DNA of 64,000 nt from Labilibaculum filiforme (GTDB lineage: Bacteria > Bacteroidota > Bacteroidia > Bacteroidales > Marinifilaceae), in contig NZ_MVDD01000011.1 in NCBI RefSeq assembly GCF_002843315.1, forward strand, positions 59,771-123,770. The letters are read 5' to 3'. Positions 54,918 through 63,998 of this stretch are shown piece after piece (within the stretch, counting starts at the first letter, position 1; each line of letters starts with the position of its first letter). Below the pieces are notes generated by a model that saw nothing but the letters and a program-made list of their open reading frames with translations, was not told the origin of the DNA and did not search any database. Position numbers and translations under genes: made by a program.

Positions 54918-56207
54918 ATGATGCATAAACCAAGCTTTACTCACAAATACTTGTTGCTTATTATATCATTATCTCTATGTTTAAATGCTTGTGGATCTGA
55001 TTCTGACTCGGATAAGGAAACAGCAGGGGCAAATGATACACCAATTGCTACGAATGATAACTTAACGGTGCTTGAAGATAGTTTTTCAGGCAAGTCTAAT
55101 CAACTTACTGTTTCGGACAATGACGAAATAGGCAAAGATGGTGGTGATGGTGAAGATTATAGTTTATTGGCAAATGCTATAAATGGTGAAGTGAGGGAGA
55201 TTAGCGATGGTGTATTTGAATATGTTCCCGATGCTGATTTTAATGGTACGGATAGCTTTAAATATACAATTACCGATGTTGATGGAGATACAGATGAGGC
55301 AAGTGTAAGTGTTACTGTTACTGTAAACGCAGTGGTTTCTGCTCCAACACTAGCCGATTTCAATAATATCGATCCCAATAATCCATCATTTGTATCCATA
55401 AACAATACAACACCCGAAGGAAAAAAATGGGTGAAAATGGAAAGTATGTCCGATGAGTTTTCTACTTGGGATACCAACAAATGGTTTAAGTCTACTTGGA
55501 ATTACGGAGTGCCAGTATTCATGTCGCAATCGGATGATAATTCAGGGGTAAGCGATGGTAATTTATGGATTAAGGCTAGCTTAAATGAAAGTAATGCCGA
55601 TGGTCGATGGTTTCAGACAGCTAGAATTCACTCAAAAGCGGAAACCAATTACCCAATGTATACCGAGGCAAGAATTAAAACAGCACATATTTCAGCATTT
55701 AATACTTATTGGTTGAACAATGGAAACTCAACAGATAGAGATGAGATTGACATCATCGAAAACAATTCAAAGCCATCTTGTGGCTGTCAGCCCGATTTTG
55801 CTGTACAAATGAATTCGCAATATTTTCATGCAGATTCCGATAAAACACCTGTTGAAATACGCGACGAGGATAATTTTTTGAATACAAATTTATCGGGTGC
55901 CAATCCATTGAAAGGAGTAAAATGGAACGAAGATTACCATACTTTTGGCGTGTGGTGGAAAGATGAAAAGAATATTCAATTTTATTTGGATGGGGAGCCT
56001 GCAGGCAAGGTGGTTGTTGGACACGACAGATCTGGGACAACGTACCCTGATCGTGAATTTACTAGAGATTTAGAGATAATTTTTGATTTGTGGACTAATG
56101 AAGCTAATTGGTTGGGAGGTTTGGCACTAAAAAGCGATTTGGCCGATGATGCAATTAATACCATGAGAGTTGATTGGGTTAGAACATGGAAATTAGTGGA
56201 GGAATAA
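54918..56207 (+). CDS. GH16 lipoprotein with cadherin-like domain (agarase/porphyranase/carrageenase group)
   Basis: Using ATG 54918 (54921 equally possible; an upstream TTG at 54879 is weaker) gives 429 residues. Lipobox L-N-A-C near residue 26, a Ser/Asp-rich linker, a cadherin-like/VCBS-type beta domain (~40-135, F-E-Y-V-P-D-A-D-F-N-G-T-D-S-F), then GH16 (~155-425) with E276-I-D278-I-I-E281 as catalytic triad and final strand M-R-V-D-W-V-R-T-W. The D-R-D-E-I-D-I-I-E pattern is close to porphyranases and kappa-carrageenases. Anchored at the outer membrane, it likely starts red-algal galactan breakdown. Flanked on both sides by copies of the dispersed repeat. Confidence 0.87.
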   Translation: MMHKPSFTHKYLLLIISLSLCLNACGSDSDSDKETAGANDTPIATNDNLTVLEDSFSGKSNQLTVSDNDEIGKDGGDGEDYSLLANAINGEVREISDGVFEYVPDADFNGTDSFKYTITDVDGDTDEASVSVTVTVNAVVSAPTLADFNNIDPNNPSFVSINNTTPEGKKWVKMESMSDEFSTWDTNKWFKSTWNYGVPVFMSQSDDNSGVSDGNLWIKASLNESNADGRWFQTARIHSKAETNYPMYTEARIKTAHISAFNTYWLNNGNSTDRDEIDIIENNSKPSCGCQPDFAVQMNSQYFHADSDKTPVEIRDEDNFLNTNLSGANPLKGVKWNEDYHTFGVWWKDEKNIQFYLDGEPAGKVVVGHDRSGTTYPDREFTRDLEIIFDLWTNEANWLGGLALKSDLADDAINTMRVDWVRTWKLVEE

Positions 56208-56257
56208 TAGGATAATTGCTTTTATTCGTGAGGTTTTCGTTTTACCAAACTAAATAC

Positions 56258-56296
56258 AAAGATCCGAAGTAATTTCAATTACTTCGGATCTTTTTT
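56258..56296 (+). terminator. Terminator after GH16 lipoprotein
   Basis: Perfect 16-bp stem AAAGATCCGAAGTAAT / ATTACTTCGGATCTTT with loop TTCA and T6. Confidence 0.92.
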
Positions 56297-56309
56297 GTTT
56301 CATTTTGCT

Positions 56310-56431
56310 AGAACCCAGAGGCTGGCAGGTTAAAAAAATGCTGTTGGGTCTTGTAGCTTGCTCCTTGACTTTCAAATCCCCGAGCTAAAGCACGGGGCAA
56401 TGCATAATTTCTACTTTGTACTTGAAACTTG
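56310..56431 (-). repeat. Dispersed repeat, inverted copy 2
   Basis: Same family and orientation as 54581-54705: GGCTGGCAGGTT, GGGTCTTGTAGCTTG, hairpin CCCCGAGC-TAAA-GCACGGGG, CATAATTTCTACTTTGTACTTG. It ends 5 bases before the AsmA stop codon. Confidence 0.85.
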
Positions 56432-56436
56432 TCCCC

Positions 56437-59400
56437 CTATTCGAACTCTTTCACATTCTCCTTAAGCGATTCCGAAATCAGCTTTTTCAAACGTAAGGTT
56501 TGTCCCTCCAGTGCTCCTTGTTTTTTTGGATTGTACAAGTGTTTATACTTGCATTCCACTAAGTCGTAGTGTAAATCATCCATTGTTCCGGTAACATTTA
56601 GTCCTAAGCGAACAGGTAGTGGGGTATCCGTTACCGAGATATGATAGTTAAAGCTATTGTCCATATTATGACGACCAGAAATAACTGCCTTATAATTATC
56701 CATTACAATCAGGAAAGGATAAACATCAATTTCATCTTTAAAAAGCGTCATTTCAACACTTAGACTATCGATTACATTTACTGTTTTTTTCTTGAATAGT
56801 AGTTTCTTAGCAATCATGCCGAATGTTTCCGTATCCATAAGGGTTAGTTCCTGTCCCTGAAAAGCAGCAGCACCACGAATTGTCGATTGTTTTAAAGAAT
56901 AATCGCTCTTCAGATAGGTTTCTCCTGCCAAATGAAATTCGCCTTTTCCTTTAAACGATTTTAGCATTGGAATCATGGTATCTACCGATGGAAGCAACGC
57001 AATAAGTTCCGCAATATCAATATTTAAAAGGTGAAAGTCGATGCCACTAAAAAGATGATTTTGTCGGTCGGAACGGTACATTGCTGTAAGTTGCATATTG
57101 GCAGCTTTGTTCGTAAAACCCATTTGGTCGAGAACAAGTGTACCATCTTTAACGGTGAGTCCTCCCTTGATGTTTTCGATGAGATGACTATTTATTACCG
57201 CGGTGGCAATGCTTGTTTTTAATCGAATTTCGACCCCTTTTGGTACCATAAACGGAGCTTCTTCCGTGGCAACCTCATTGCTGGCGAGCGTTGAATCCTG
57301 ACTTCCCAAACCGTTAAAAATGTCCATTAGCTGATATACATCGGTATTTTTAGAAACCAAATTAAAGTTGCCTTTTAGCAATGCTTGGTCGTTAAAATAG
57401 CTCGAAATGTCGGTAAGTTTTCCGGTAAGACTAAAGTCGGAATTTCCCAAAGTTAAAGCCGCTTTCTTAATCTCCATACTATCCGGATTCAGTGTAAACG
57501 AAATGTTTGGAATGGTACCATTCAGCTGTTCGCTCCAATTATAAATTGCATCCGAGAAATCGATTTCTACTTCGGGTTGCCATTTAAGAATTACATTAGT
57601 TTGCGAATCGTCGTACTGTAAATTTGTTTTTGCGTACAGTTTTTTAGCATCAAACAGAATAGAGTCTTGATTTGCTATGGCAATATCTGCACTATTAATA
57701 GTAGAATTAATTAGCGCAATTTCTTGTTTTCCTTTCCAGCTTGGAAGGTATTCGAATTGGCCGTTTGCATGATTTGCACGAACCGATAAAGTATCTGCAA
57801 CAGCATACAGCTGACCCAATTTAAAAGTACAGGATGTAATTGGTGCAGAAGCTCCTTTTGCCAAGTTGTTGATGGCTACAGAAAGCTCCATGTCTTTAGT
57901 TACGGCACTCATTGTAGGAGATATATTGATGGTGCTGTTTGGAGCATCAATTTTGAAGCTTGCAAACAATAGGTTTTTGTCAGCCTTGGCCTGACTGGGC
58001 ATATTAAGTTTAATTGTTGCTGCCGGAAGATTTATCTTAGTAGTATCGTTGTAAACGGCATCAAAATTTTGGGCCGTAAAATCGCCAGTCAAATAAATAC
58101 GGTGATATTCCTCTCTATCTATATCAGATTGAGAAAACCGGGCATGCAAATTTCCATTTATCAAACCCTGAACCATTATATTTTGATCTTTTGGGATAAA
58201 CGACTTAAAATCGGATAAGTGGATATCGCCCTTCGAATAGAGGTCGTATTGGGCAACTTCCAATAGATCCGAGATATTTCCTGTAACAGAAATGGTGCTA
58301 TTTAGTATTTTCGCCGAGCTACTGGTTACAGTAATATCCGAAGTCTGGTTTTTATTTACATCGACCTTTGCCGACATAGCCAATTGAATGTTCTTCACCT
58401 TTGGATAGGTTGCATATTTAATTTCGCCTTTATTGTAGTTTAGGTTTGTGCTCACAAGCGGATAGCTGGTTTCCGAATACAATCCGGTTACCGACCCGGA
58501 GGCTTGTGCATATCCCTTGGCAAGCAAATCTTTTAGCGGCTCGGCATATGCTTTAGGAACCAGCGCAATTATTTTTTCCACATCCAATTCATTGGTGGCG
58601 TAGGTAAGGTCTGTGATGATGGAATAATCGGTTTGTATTTTTATCAAGCCATTAAAAGCAAGTTCTTGCTCGTTGTTCACAATTAGTTCGGCTTTTTCGA
58701 AATCGTAACTATTCTCGGCCAGGTTCAAAGTAAAAGGCAAATGACTATTCACTTTTAAATTCGATAAAAGGGTATCGCCAGCCATTGCAAGCGACATTTC
58801 CTTGCAAACAAGTTTTACATCGGAATTGAATCGGTTTTTGTCCTTCGCCTTCGAAGTCATTTTCAGATCACAGTTCCTGGCATCCACATAAAGTGCCATC
58901 GAATCGGAGGTGGTAAACAGCAATCTATTTACTTGTACATCCAAATCAAAAGACTGCTTGTTGTTGCTGTAGTTCAACTCAATTGCTGCATCTAAATTGG
59001 TAACCTTTGCTTTTCTAAAGCTTAACTCATCGGCATAATTGGCAGTAAAGTTCTTAAATTCTACATTACTGATGTCGATATCGCCAAGTGAAGAAGCTTC
59101 GGAATCGACCTCTGTGGTATCGGAACTACTTTTTAAGATATCGAAATTAGACTGCCCGCTACTGTTTATTTTGAAATTTAAATACCCATTTTCAACTAAA
59201 AACGAGTTCAGCTTTATGTTGTCGTGAAATAAGTACGACATAACATTTAAGGAGGCAAAGCATTTTTGCGCGTATAGCAAGGTATCTGTTTTCGAAGCAC
59301 TATTATTCTCTGTTAAACAGAGATTGCTTATCTCTACTCCAAAAAACGGATAGGTAGTAAAAAAAGTTGGTGCCACTTTTTCGATACTAGTAGTACAGGT

Positions 59401-59541
59401 TAAATAATCTTTTGCCTGTTTATTAACTATTGGAGTTAATTTTTCGGGTGTAAAAATATACCATAAGGCTATTGCCGTAGCTATTGTTACTATAAAAACT
59501 ACTGCCAGTAAAGCTATTCCAACTTTTTTTACGATTCGCAT
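56437..59541 (-). CDS. AsmA-like protein
   Basis: From ATG 59541 (an earlier ATG at 59589 overlaps the upstream gene) 1034 residues: one N-terminal membrane helix (~5-28), then a very long beta-rich periplasmic region, with the AsmA C-terminal pattern G-K-G-E-F-H-L-A-G-E-T and a final region M-T-L-F-K-D-E-I-D-V-Y-P-F. AsmA-like proteins are thought to form lipid-transfer bridges between membranes. It follows the lipoprotein by 4 bases, so the two are cotranscribed. Confidence 0.88.
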   Translation of the reverse strand: MRIVKKVGIALLAVVFIVTIATAIALWYIFTPEKLTPIVNKQAKDYLTCTTSIEKVAPTFFTTYPFFGVEISNLCLTENNSASKTDTLLYAQKCFASLNVMSYLFHDNIKLNSFLVENGYLNFKINSSGQSNFDILKSSSDTTEVDSEASSLGDIDISNVEFKNFTANYADELSFRKAKVTNLDAAIELNYSNNKQSFDLDVQVNRLLFTTSDSMALYVDARNCDLKMTSKAKDKNRFNSDVKLVCKEMSLAMAGDTLLSNLKVNSHLPFTLNLAENSYDFEKAELIVNNEQELAFNGLIKIQTDYSIITDLTYATNELDVEKIIALVPKAYAEPLKDLLAKGYAQASGSVTGLYSETSYPLVSTNLNYNKGEIKYATYPKVKNIQLAMSAKVDVNKNQTSDITVTSSSAKILNSTISVTGNISDLLEVAQYDLYSKGDIHLSDFKSFIPKDQNIMVQGLINGNLHARFSQSDIDREEYHRIYLTGDFTAQNFDAVYNDTTKINLPAATIKLNMPSQAKADKNLLFASFKIDAPNSTINISPTMSAVTKDMELSVAINNLAKGASAPITSCTFKLGQLYAVADTLSVRANHANGQFEYLPSWKGKQEIALINSTINSADIAIANQDSILFDAKKLYAKTNLQYDDSQTNVILKWQPEVEIDFSDAIYNWSEQLNGTIPNISFTLNPDSMEIKKAALTLGNSDFSLTGKLTDISSYFNDQALLKGNFNLVSKNTDVYQLMDIFNGLGSQDSTLASNEVATEEAPFMVPKGVEIRLKTSIATAVINSHLIENIKGGLTVKDGTLVLDQMGFTNKAANMQLTAMYRSDRQNHLFSGIDFHLLNIDIAELIALLPSVDTMIPMLKSFKGKGEFHLAGETYLKSDYSLKQSTIRGAAAFQGQELTLMDTETFGMIAKKLLFKKKTVNVIDSLSVEMTLFKDEIDVYPFLIVMDNYKAVISGRHNMDNSFNYHISVTDTPLPVRLGLNVTGTMDDLHYDLVECKYKHLYNPKKQGALEGQTLRLKKLISESLKENVKEFE

Positions 59542-59545
59542 GCTA

Positions 59546-59914
59546 CTATTGTTTGCTAAATGATTTTGTGTTTCCGTAAGCGTCTTCATACTCTAAGGTC
59601 GATGCCGTTAGATCGGTAATGGTGTATGTTTTAGGAACCAAGCCACCATTCACGATGATATGAATCTGCTCTAACTGGTCTTTTTCAATAGTCCAGGTAA
59701 ATTCCTGAGCTTCTGATTCTTCAACATCATCTTTAGTATCCCAGGTAGCACCCGATTTGTCAGCGTCGTATCTTTCGAATAGGGTTCCACTTTTCCATTT
59801 GCCAATAATTAATGATTGATCAAAACTTGGTTGAACATCATCGTCATCAGAACATGAGGTTGAGAAAAGTACTAGTAAAGCAATGCTTGAAAAAATTAAT
59901 GCGATCCGTTTCAT
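59546..59914 (-). CDS. Lipocalin-like lipoprotein
   Basis: From ATG 59914 (in-frame upstream ATG at 59944 lies in repeated leader DNA) 122 residues: lipobox S-T-S-C followed by S-D-D-D-D, an acidic +2 region that fits surface export in Bacteroidota. The remainder has W-K-S-G-T-L ... Y-T-I-T-D-L-T-A-S-T-L-E-Y strands of lipocalin-like domains. Function unknown. First gene of the AsmA unit; its start-codon region is repeated upstream. Confidence 0.78.
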   Translation of the reverse strand: MKRIALIFSSIALLVLFSTSCSDDDDVQPSFDQSLIIGKWKSGTLFERYDADKSGATWDTKDDVEESEAQEFTWTIEKDQLEQIHIIVNGGLVPKTYTITDLTASTLEYEDAYGNTKSFSKQ

Positions 59915-60230
59915 ATGTGTATTATTTGTTTTTTTAGTTGCCATATGGAACTTACCATGTTGTGATAATCATTTCCCTGTGTGTCAAAACACCTTTGACA
60001 TGGACGTTTCATATGTGTATTATTTGTTTTTTAGTTGCCATATGGAACTTACCATGCTGGAATAATCATCTCCCTGTGTGTAGAAAGCTTTATACATGGA
60101 CGTTTCATATGTGTATTATTTGTTTTTTAATTGTTATGTGGTTTGCTCTGAATTTATCAAGAGAACTTACCACTATCAATAATCATGCCCTTGTGTGTGC
60201 CATTTTTCACAAGTATGTTTCATCTGTTTA
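59909..60230 (-). repeat. Tandem repeat of leader plus start codon upstream of lipoprotein
   Basis: Units recur at 59909, 60007, 60103 and (partial) 60218, spacing 98, 96 and 115 bases. Read on the minus strand each ends with an A-rich segment and ACACATATGAAAC, so the lipoprotein start context (ATGAAACG) is present three to four times. The outermost copies are diverged. Confidence 0.85.
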
Positions 60231-60665
60231 TTTATTTAAAAATACAGCTCAAAAATACTACTTTATTGTAGTAAAATAGTACCAAAAACACTTTATTTTT
60301 CAGCTCATAACTGTCTGTAAAATACCTTTCAGATTGCATTGTGGGCATCTTATTGTTATGCAGGTTTAGGTACTGATGGGTAATAATAAAATGATGCTAA
60401 AGCAATTGGTGAGAATGTTCTGGATTCAGTTGGCTAAAGCCGAACTGCAATAGATAAAAAAATTAAAGCTGAATATTTATTGCTCTTGCTTTTAAGCAGC
60501 TGATAAAAAGAGAATCAGTGAATAGGCTTTAGCCACATAGCATGCAATAGGAGTTGGGTAAGAGTATCTGTTGACAAGATATTCTAAAGTTATAATGCCC
60601 TGTAAAATAATTATAATAATTTTTTGTTGCGGCTTTATTGTTTTGTAGATTCGGGAACGAAAAGA
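60231..60665. other. Non-coding accessory DNA with small palindromes
   Basis: No gene found. A hairpin CAGTTGGC-TAAA-GCCGAACTG (60426-60446) and GGCTTTAGCC (60525-60534) share the GC-TAAA-GC core of the dispersed repeat family, so the stretch may be a degenerate member. Confidence 0.45.
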
Positions 60666-60714
60666 CAAAAGGTGCACAATACATCCCGTATTAGCATGTA
60701 TTGTGCACCTTTTG
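60666..60714. repeat. 19-bp perfect inverted repeat
   Basis: CAAAAGGTGCACAATACAT (60666-60684) and its exact complement (60696-60714) around an 11-base loop. Core GGTGCAC is also found twice at 60734-60750. Confidence 0.9.
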
Positions 60715-60733
60715 CTTGATATAGTAGAAATAA

Positions 60734-60750
60734 GTGCACCTATGGTGCAC
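60734..60750. repeat. Short palindrome GTGCACC-TAT-GGTGCAC
   Basis: Seven-base perfect arms; same core as the 60666-60714 repeat. Lies 58 bases upstream of the nuclease-like gene, so it could be an operator. Confidence 0.75.
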
Positions 60751-60760
60751 AATTTAACAA

Positions 60761-60772
60761 GTTAGCGGTAAG
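60761..60772 (+). repeat. Left inverted repeat of the nuclease/SEC-C cassette
   Basis: GTTAGCGGTAAG; the reverse complement of 63138-63149 differs at one base (GTTAGCGGTAGG). It lies 35 bases before the start of the gene it brackets. Confidence 0.65.
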
Positions 60773-60807
60773 TTAACCCAAAAGGAAACCTCTCAACAAT
60801 TAATTAA

Positions 60808-63132
60808 ATGGAAATACGTGATTCAAAGGAAATAATTAAAGACCTAAAAGAATTGGTTAATTCAGTAGGGTACATTTACGCCTTATGTTTAATCATAATG
60901 GATGATTTCCATTTTGAAGTTGAAAAGATGCATGAGGTAAATTATTGGGAAAGATTAAATAAGAATGAAGTATCACTTATATTTGGACTGTTGATACAAG
61001 AATCTATTTCGTTAGCAAAACCAGAATCTCCATTTGACCTTTTGGAATTTAAAAAAAGAACTTATTCATTGATGGAAGAACTACACAGTTCTACAAACAA
61101 ACCCATGATTGATAAGTTTAAAGACATTTTCGAAAACCAAGATTCTGATATTACTCCAAGTAAAAAAGATTTCTTTGGAGGGGAAAATTCCTTTATAGAG
61201 CCGATTTTTTATGCAGGAGATGGAATATATGATTTTCAGTACCTTGAATATTTAGAAAAGAAATATAAATACGATGAAGTCTGGTTGAGAGACAATAAAG
61301 CCTTTAATTTTAAGGAAGCAAATGAAATTGTATCACGCATTAAGACACTTCATCAAGAAAAAATAAGTAAAGTAAATTTTCTAGGGCTGAAAGAAAACAA
61401 GGCGAAGATATTAAAGGAACTCAAAAAGGATAAATCAATCCCGAAAGAAGGTCGAAAAAAGAAAATTGATGAATTTTTATCGATGATGGAATTTTATCAA
61501 TTCTTTGAATTATTTGATATTGAAAGCCATATTAAGAAAGGTCTTGTACCTGAAATAACAGAAAGTGGGTGGATTTCATTTTATGAGGGACTTTTAGATT
61601 TGTTATGTATTTCTTCAGATGAATTTGATTCAAACTTAAACATCGTAAGCTTTTTAAATAATTTTTCTATTCCTGCTAATTCAAAAGGTGTAAATAAGCA
61701 ATATAAAAATATTGGAGATTTTAATCTATTTACCGCAAAACCAATAATTGAACTAGAAAATAAAAAATACTTCATCCCAATTAGTTTTTCTATATTTGAG
61801 GCTGTATATGAAAGTCCTTACTACTGGATGCTTGAGGACAAAAAATACCATGGCAAATTATCCGACCATCGTGGTAAAGTAGGAGAAGAAATCACTTTTG
61901 AGTTATTAGAGAATGTATTTGGTAGTAACAGGGTGTTTCAATCGGTTAGAATAGAATCAAAAAAAGGTCATGATGATTCAGATATTGATGTTTTATGCGT
62001 ACTTGGGAGCAAAGCATTATGTGTTCAGGTAAAATCTAAGAAGCTAACACAATTATCTCGAAAGGGTAGCTTTGAACAACTTCAAAAAGATTTTAAAGGA
62101 GCAGTGCAGGATGCATATAATCAGGGAGTTGTTTGTAGAGAAAGGATTCTTGAAAATACAGCAACTTTTTACAATTCAGAAGGAGAAAAAATTGAACTAT
62201 CGGAAGATATTGAGGAAGTTTATATTCTTGGAATTACAACTGAAAATTATACAACACTAACTCATCAAACCTCTATATTATTAGAAAAAGAAGAAAACTC
62301 TCCTCATCCATTATTCTTGACAATCTTTGATTTAGAACTTGTCCTATTTTATCTTGATAATCCTTATGATTTCCTTTATTACGTCAGACAGCGAATTGAT
62401 TTAATGGAGTATTTTCATGCTAATGAGGAAATTAATTTTTTAGGGTATCATTTAGTTAATAAACTTTGGAAAGATAACAAAGCTGATTTTATGCAAATAG
62501 ATACTAGCCTTGGACAACTAATTGATAGAAATTACTACCCTTTTAAGTTAGGTATTGAAACATCATCAAAAAATGATAGAATAAAGAATCGCTGGAAAAA
62601 CAAGGATTTTGAAACTTTATGCAATCAATTAGGAAACTTAACTTCACCAAAAGTAACTGATGTAATTTTTCATTTACTTGATTGGTCTGAACAATCAAGG
62701 GATAATTTAGTCAGGTTAATTAAAGAAACTAAAGCTAAAACTAGAAATGATAATTCATGGCATAATTTCTCTTTAATGGCTGGTCCTGAGAGGTCTTCTT
62801 TTGGTTTGTCATTTATTTCATGGGGTGATAATAACTCTGAGGAATTAATGAAAATGCTCCTTAAATATAGTCGGGCAAGAAAATATAAAAGTAAAGCAGA
62901 TTGCTGGATAGGTATTGGCTGTGTGAAGGATAGTGATAAGTTTATAAATGGATTTGTTTTTAATGATGAAAAATGGGAATATGATGAAATTCTTGAAGAG
63001 GAAATCAAAGATATGTTTGATGGTGAAAATAAAGGGAAACACATTAAATATGGAAAAAAAATAGGACGGAATGAGCCTTGCCCTTGTTCTAGTGGCAAAA
63101 AATATAAACGTTGTTGTGGGAGGTTTAATTAA
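60808..63132 (+). CDS. PD-(D/E)XK/NERD-like nuclease-type protein with SEC-C zinc motif
   Basis: A 774-residue soluble protein of no recognised full-length family. The N-terminal ~350 residues are alpha-helical and unassigned. Residues ~355-430 resemble a NERD/PD-(D/E)XK domain: G-K-V-G-E-E-I (helix Glu), D-S-D-I-D-V-L (acidic residues) and V-Q-V-K-S-K (final Lys). The last ~20 residues are a SEC-C zinc motif, N-E-P-C-P-C-S-S-G-K-K-Y-K-R-C-C-G. This combination suggests a DNA- or RNA-acting protein, possibly defence-related (inference). It is bracketed by 12-base inverted repeats and lies beside an IS91-type transposase. Confidence 0.72.
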   Translation: MEIRDSKEIIKDLKELVNSVGYIYALCLIIMDDFHFEVEKMHEVNYWERLNKNEVSLIFGLLIQESISLAKPESPFDLLEFKKRTYSLMEELHSSTNKPMIDKFKDIFENQDSDITPSKKDFFGGENSFIEPIFYAGDGIYDFQYLEYLEKKYKYDEVWLRDNKAFNFKEANEIVSRIKTLHQEKISKVNFLGLKENKAKILKELKKDKSIPKEGRKKKIDEFLSMMEFYQFFELFDIESHIKKGLVPEITESGWISFYEGLLDLLCISSDEFDSNLNIVSFLNNFSIPANSKGVNKQYKNIGDFNLFTAKPIIELENKKYFIPISFSIFEAVYESPYYWMLEDKKYHGKLSDHRGKVGEEITFELLENVFGSNRVFQSVRIESKKGHDDSDIDVLCVLGSKALCVQVKSKKLTQLSRKGSFEQLQKDFKGAVQDAYNQGVVCRERILENTATFYNSEGEKIELSEDIEEVYILGITTENYTTLTHQTSILLEKEENSPHPLFLTIFDLELVLFYLDNPYDFLYYVRQRIDLMEYFHANEEINFLGYHLVNKLWKDNKADFMQIDTSLGQLIDRNYYPFKLGIETSSKNDRIKNRWKNKDFETLCNQLGNLTSPKVTDVIFHLLDWSEQSRDNLVRLIKETKAKTRNDNSWHNFSLMAGPERSSFGLSFISWGDNNSEELMKMLLKYSRARKYKSKADCWIGIGCVKDSDKFINGFVFNDEKWEYDEILEEEIKDMFDGENKGKHIKYGKKIGRNEPCPCSSGKKYKRCCGRFN

Positions 63133-63137
63133 CAAAA

Positions 63138-63149
63138 CCTACCGCTAAC
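63138..63149 (-). repeat. Right inverted repeat of the nuclease/SEC-C cassette
   Basis: CCTACCGCTAAC, complement of GTTAGCGGTAGG, starting 5 bases after the stop codon of the SEC-C gene; pairs with 60761-60772 (11 of 12). Confidence 0.65.
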
Positions 63150-63200
63150 AACTAAGCGTTCGTGTGGCAGGAACTGCCCAGCATGAACGGTGGGTTGACG
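63143..63200. other. attC-like imperfect hairpin
   Basis: CGCTAAC (63143-63149) can pair with GTTGACG (63194-63200, one mismatch); inside are CGTTC/GAACG and GGCAG/CTGCC stems with a GAA loop and unpaired bulges. The nested-arm layout resembles integron attC sites, but R-box consensus is imperfect and no integrase is visible. Confidence 0.3.
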
Positions 63201-63314
63201 TAACCGATGACATTATTGCTACTTTATGGGGAATGGTGTAAGTGAAAACCTTTTTAGAAATGGAATTTAATATGGAAAGATTTTTAAATGCAGTAATTTC
63301 AAAGAATAATAGAA
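63201..63314. other. Short region without a convincing gene
   Basis: Only a ~25-codon frame (GTG near 63242, ending ...N-N-R-K-L) is open before the terminator. It could be the 3' remnant of a gene cut by insertion. Confidence 0.3.
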
Positions 63315-63341
63315 AGTTGTAGATCCGTCTACAGCTTTTTT
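63315..63341 (+). terminator. Terminator between SEC-C cassette and IS91
   Basis: GTTGTAGA (63315-63322) pairs with TCTACAGC (63327-63334), loop TCCG, followed by T7. Confidence 0.75.
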
Positions 63342-63398
63342 TGTGTTTTAGATTTAGAATAGTTGACAATGGCACATAGCTATGGCAGTAGCCTTTTG

Positions 63399-63998
63399 TT
63401 AAGACTTTATTTTTACAATAGCCTGAATAATTGATGTATCAAGAGCTTTGATGTTTTTCGGAGGGCCTCGATTATCAAAATACCGGATGGTGATGAGTTC
63501 TCCTTTTTTACAAGTTGGACAAATTCGATGTTTACTTTTTTGTTCTAGGCAAATAGTAATCGAGCCCAATTGCTCGTGCAAAATGGGCAGAATCTCTTGT
63601 TTTAGCGAACTCGAAAGTATGCCGTAATGCCGAATGCGTGTAAATCCCTTTGGCAAAATATGTAAGGAGAATCTTCGAATAAATTCTCCATCACTTAAAC
63701 TTACAGGATGTTTTTTGCCTCCCTGCCGGTAATCTTTCGCCATAAAAGTTACTTTCCCTTCTGCTATATCTATCAGTCTGTGATTGCTAATAGCAACTTT
63801 GTGGGTGTATCGGCCAAGGTATTCTACCACTTGTTTGGGGCCAAAGAAAGGCCGTTTGCAGTACACCACCCATTTTTTCTGAAACAATTGTTTGTAGATC
63901 TCTGGTGTGAGATTAAAATGCAATCTGATTTGCCGGGTAAAACGTGCCCGAAAAACTTTACTCATAGCTTTTACAGGAAACAAATATTTATCCTTTCC
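63399..63998 (-). CDS. IS91-family transposase, partial (N-terminus outside window)
   Basis: The C-terminal ~200 residues of a Y2-type (IS91/IS801) rolling-circle transposase; the frame stays open to the window edge, so the gene continues beyond 64000. Typical segments: K-Y-L-F-P-V-K-A-M-S-K-V-F-R, P-F-F-G-P-K-Q-V-V-E-Y-L-G-R-Y-T-H-K-V-A-I-S-N-H-R, D-G-E-F-I-R-R-F-S-L-H-I-L-P-K-G-F-T-R-I-R-H-Y-G and a C-terminal C-P-T-C zinc pair. IS91 elements move next to accessory genes and can mobilise flanking DNA by one-ended transposition. Confidence 0.92.
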   Translation of the reverse strand, partial: GKDKYLFPVKAMSKVFRARFTRQIRLHFNLTPEIYKQLFQKKWVVYCKRPFFGPKQVVEYLGRYTHKVAISNHRLIDIAEGKVTFMAKDYRQGGKKHPVSLSDGEFIRRFSLHILPKGFTRIRHYGILSSSLKQEILPILHEQLGSITICLEQKSKHRICPTCKKGELITIRYFDNRGPPKNIKALDTSIIQAIVKIKS

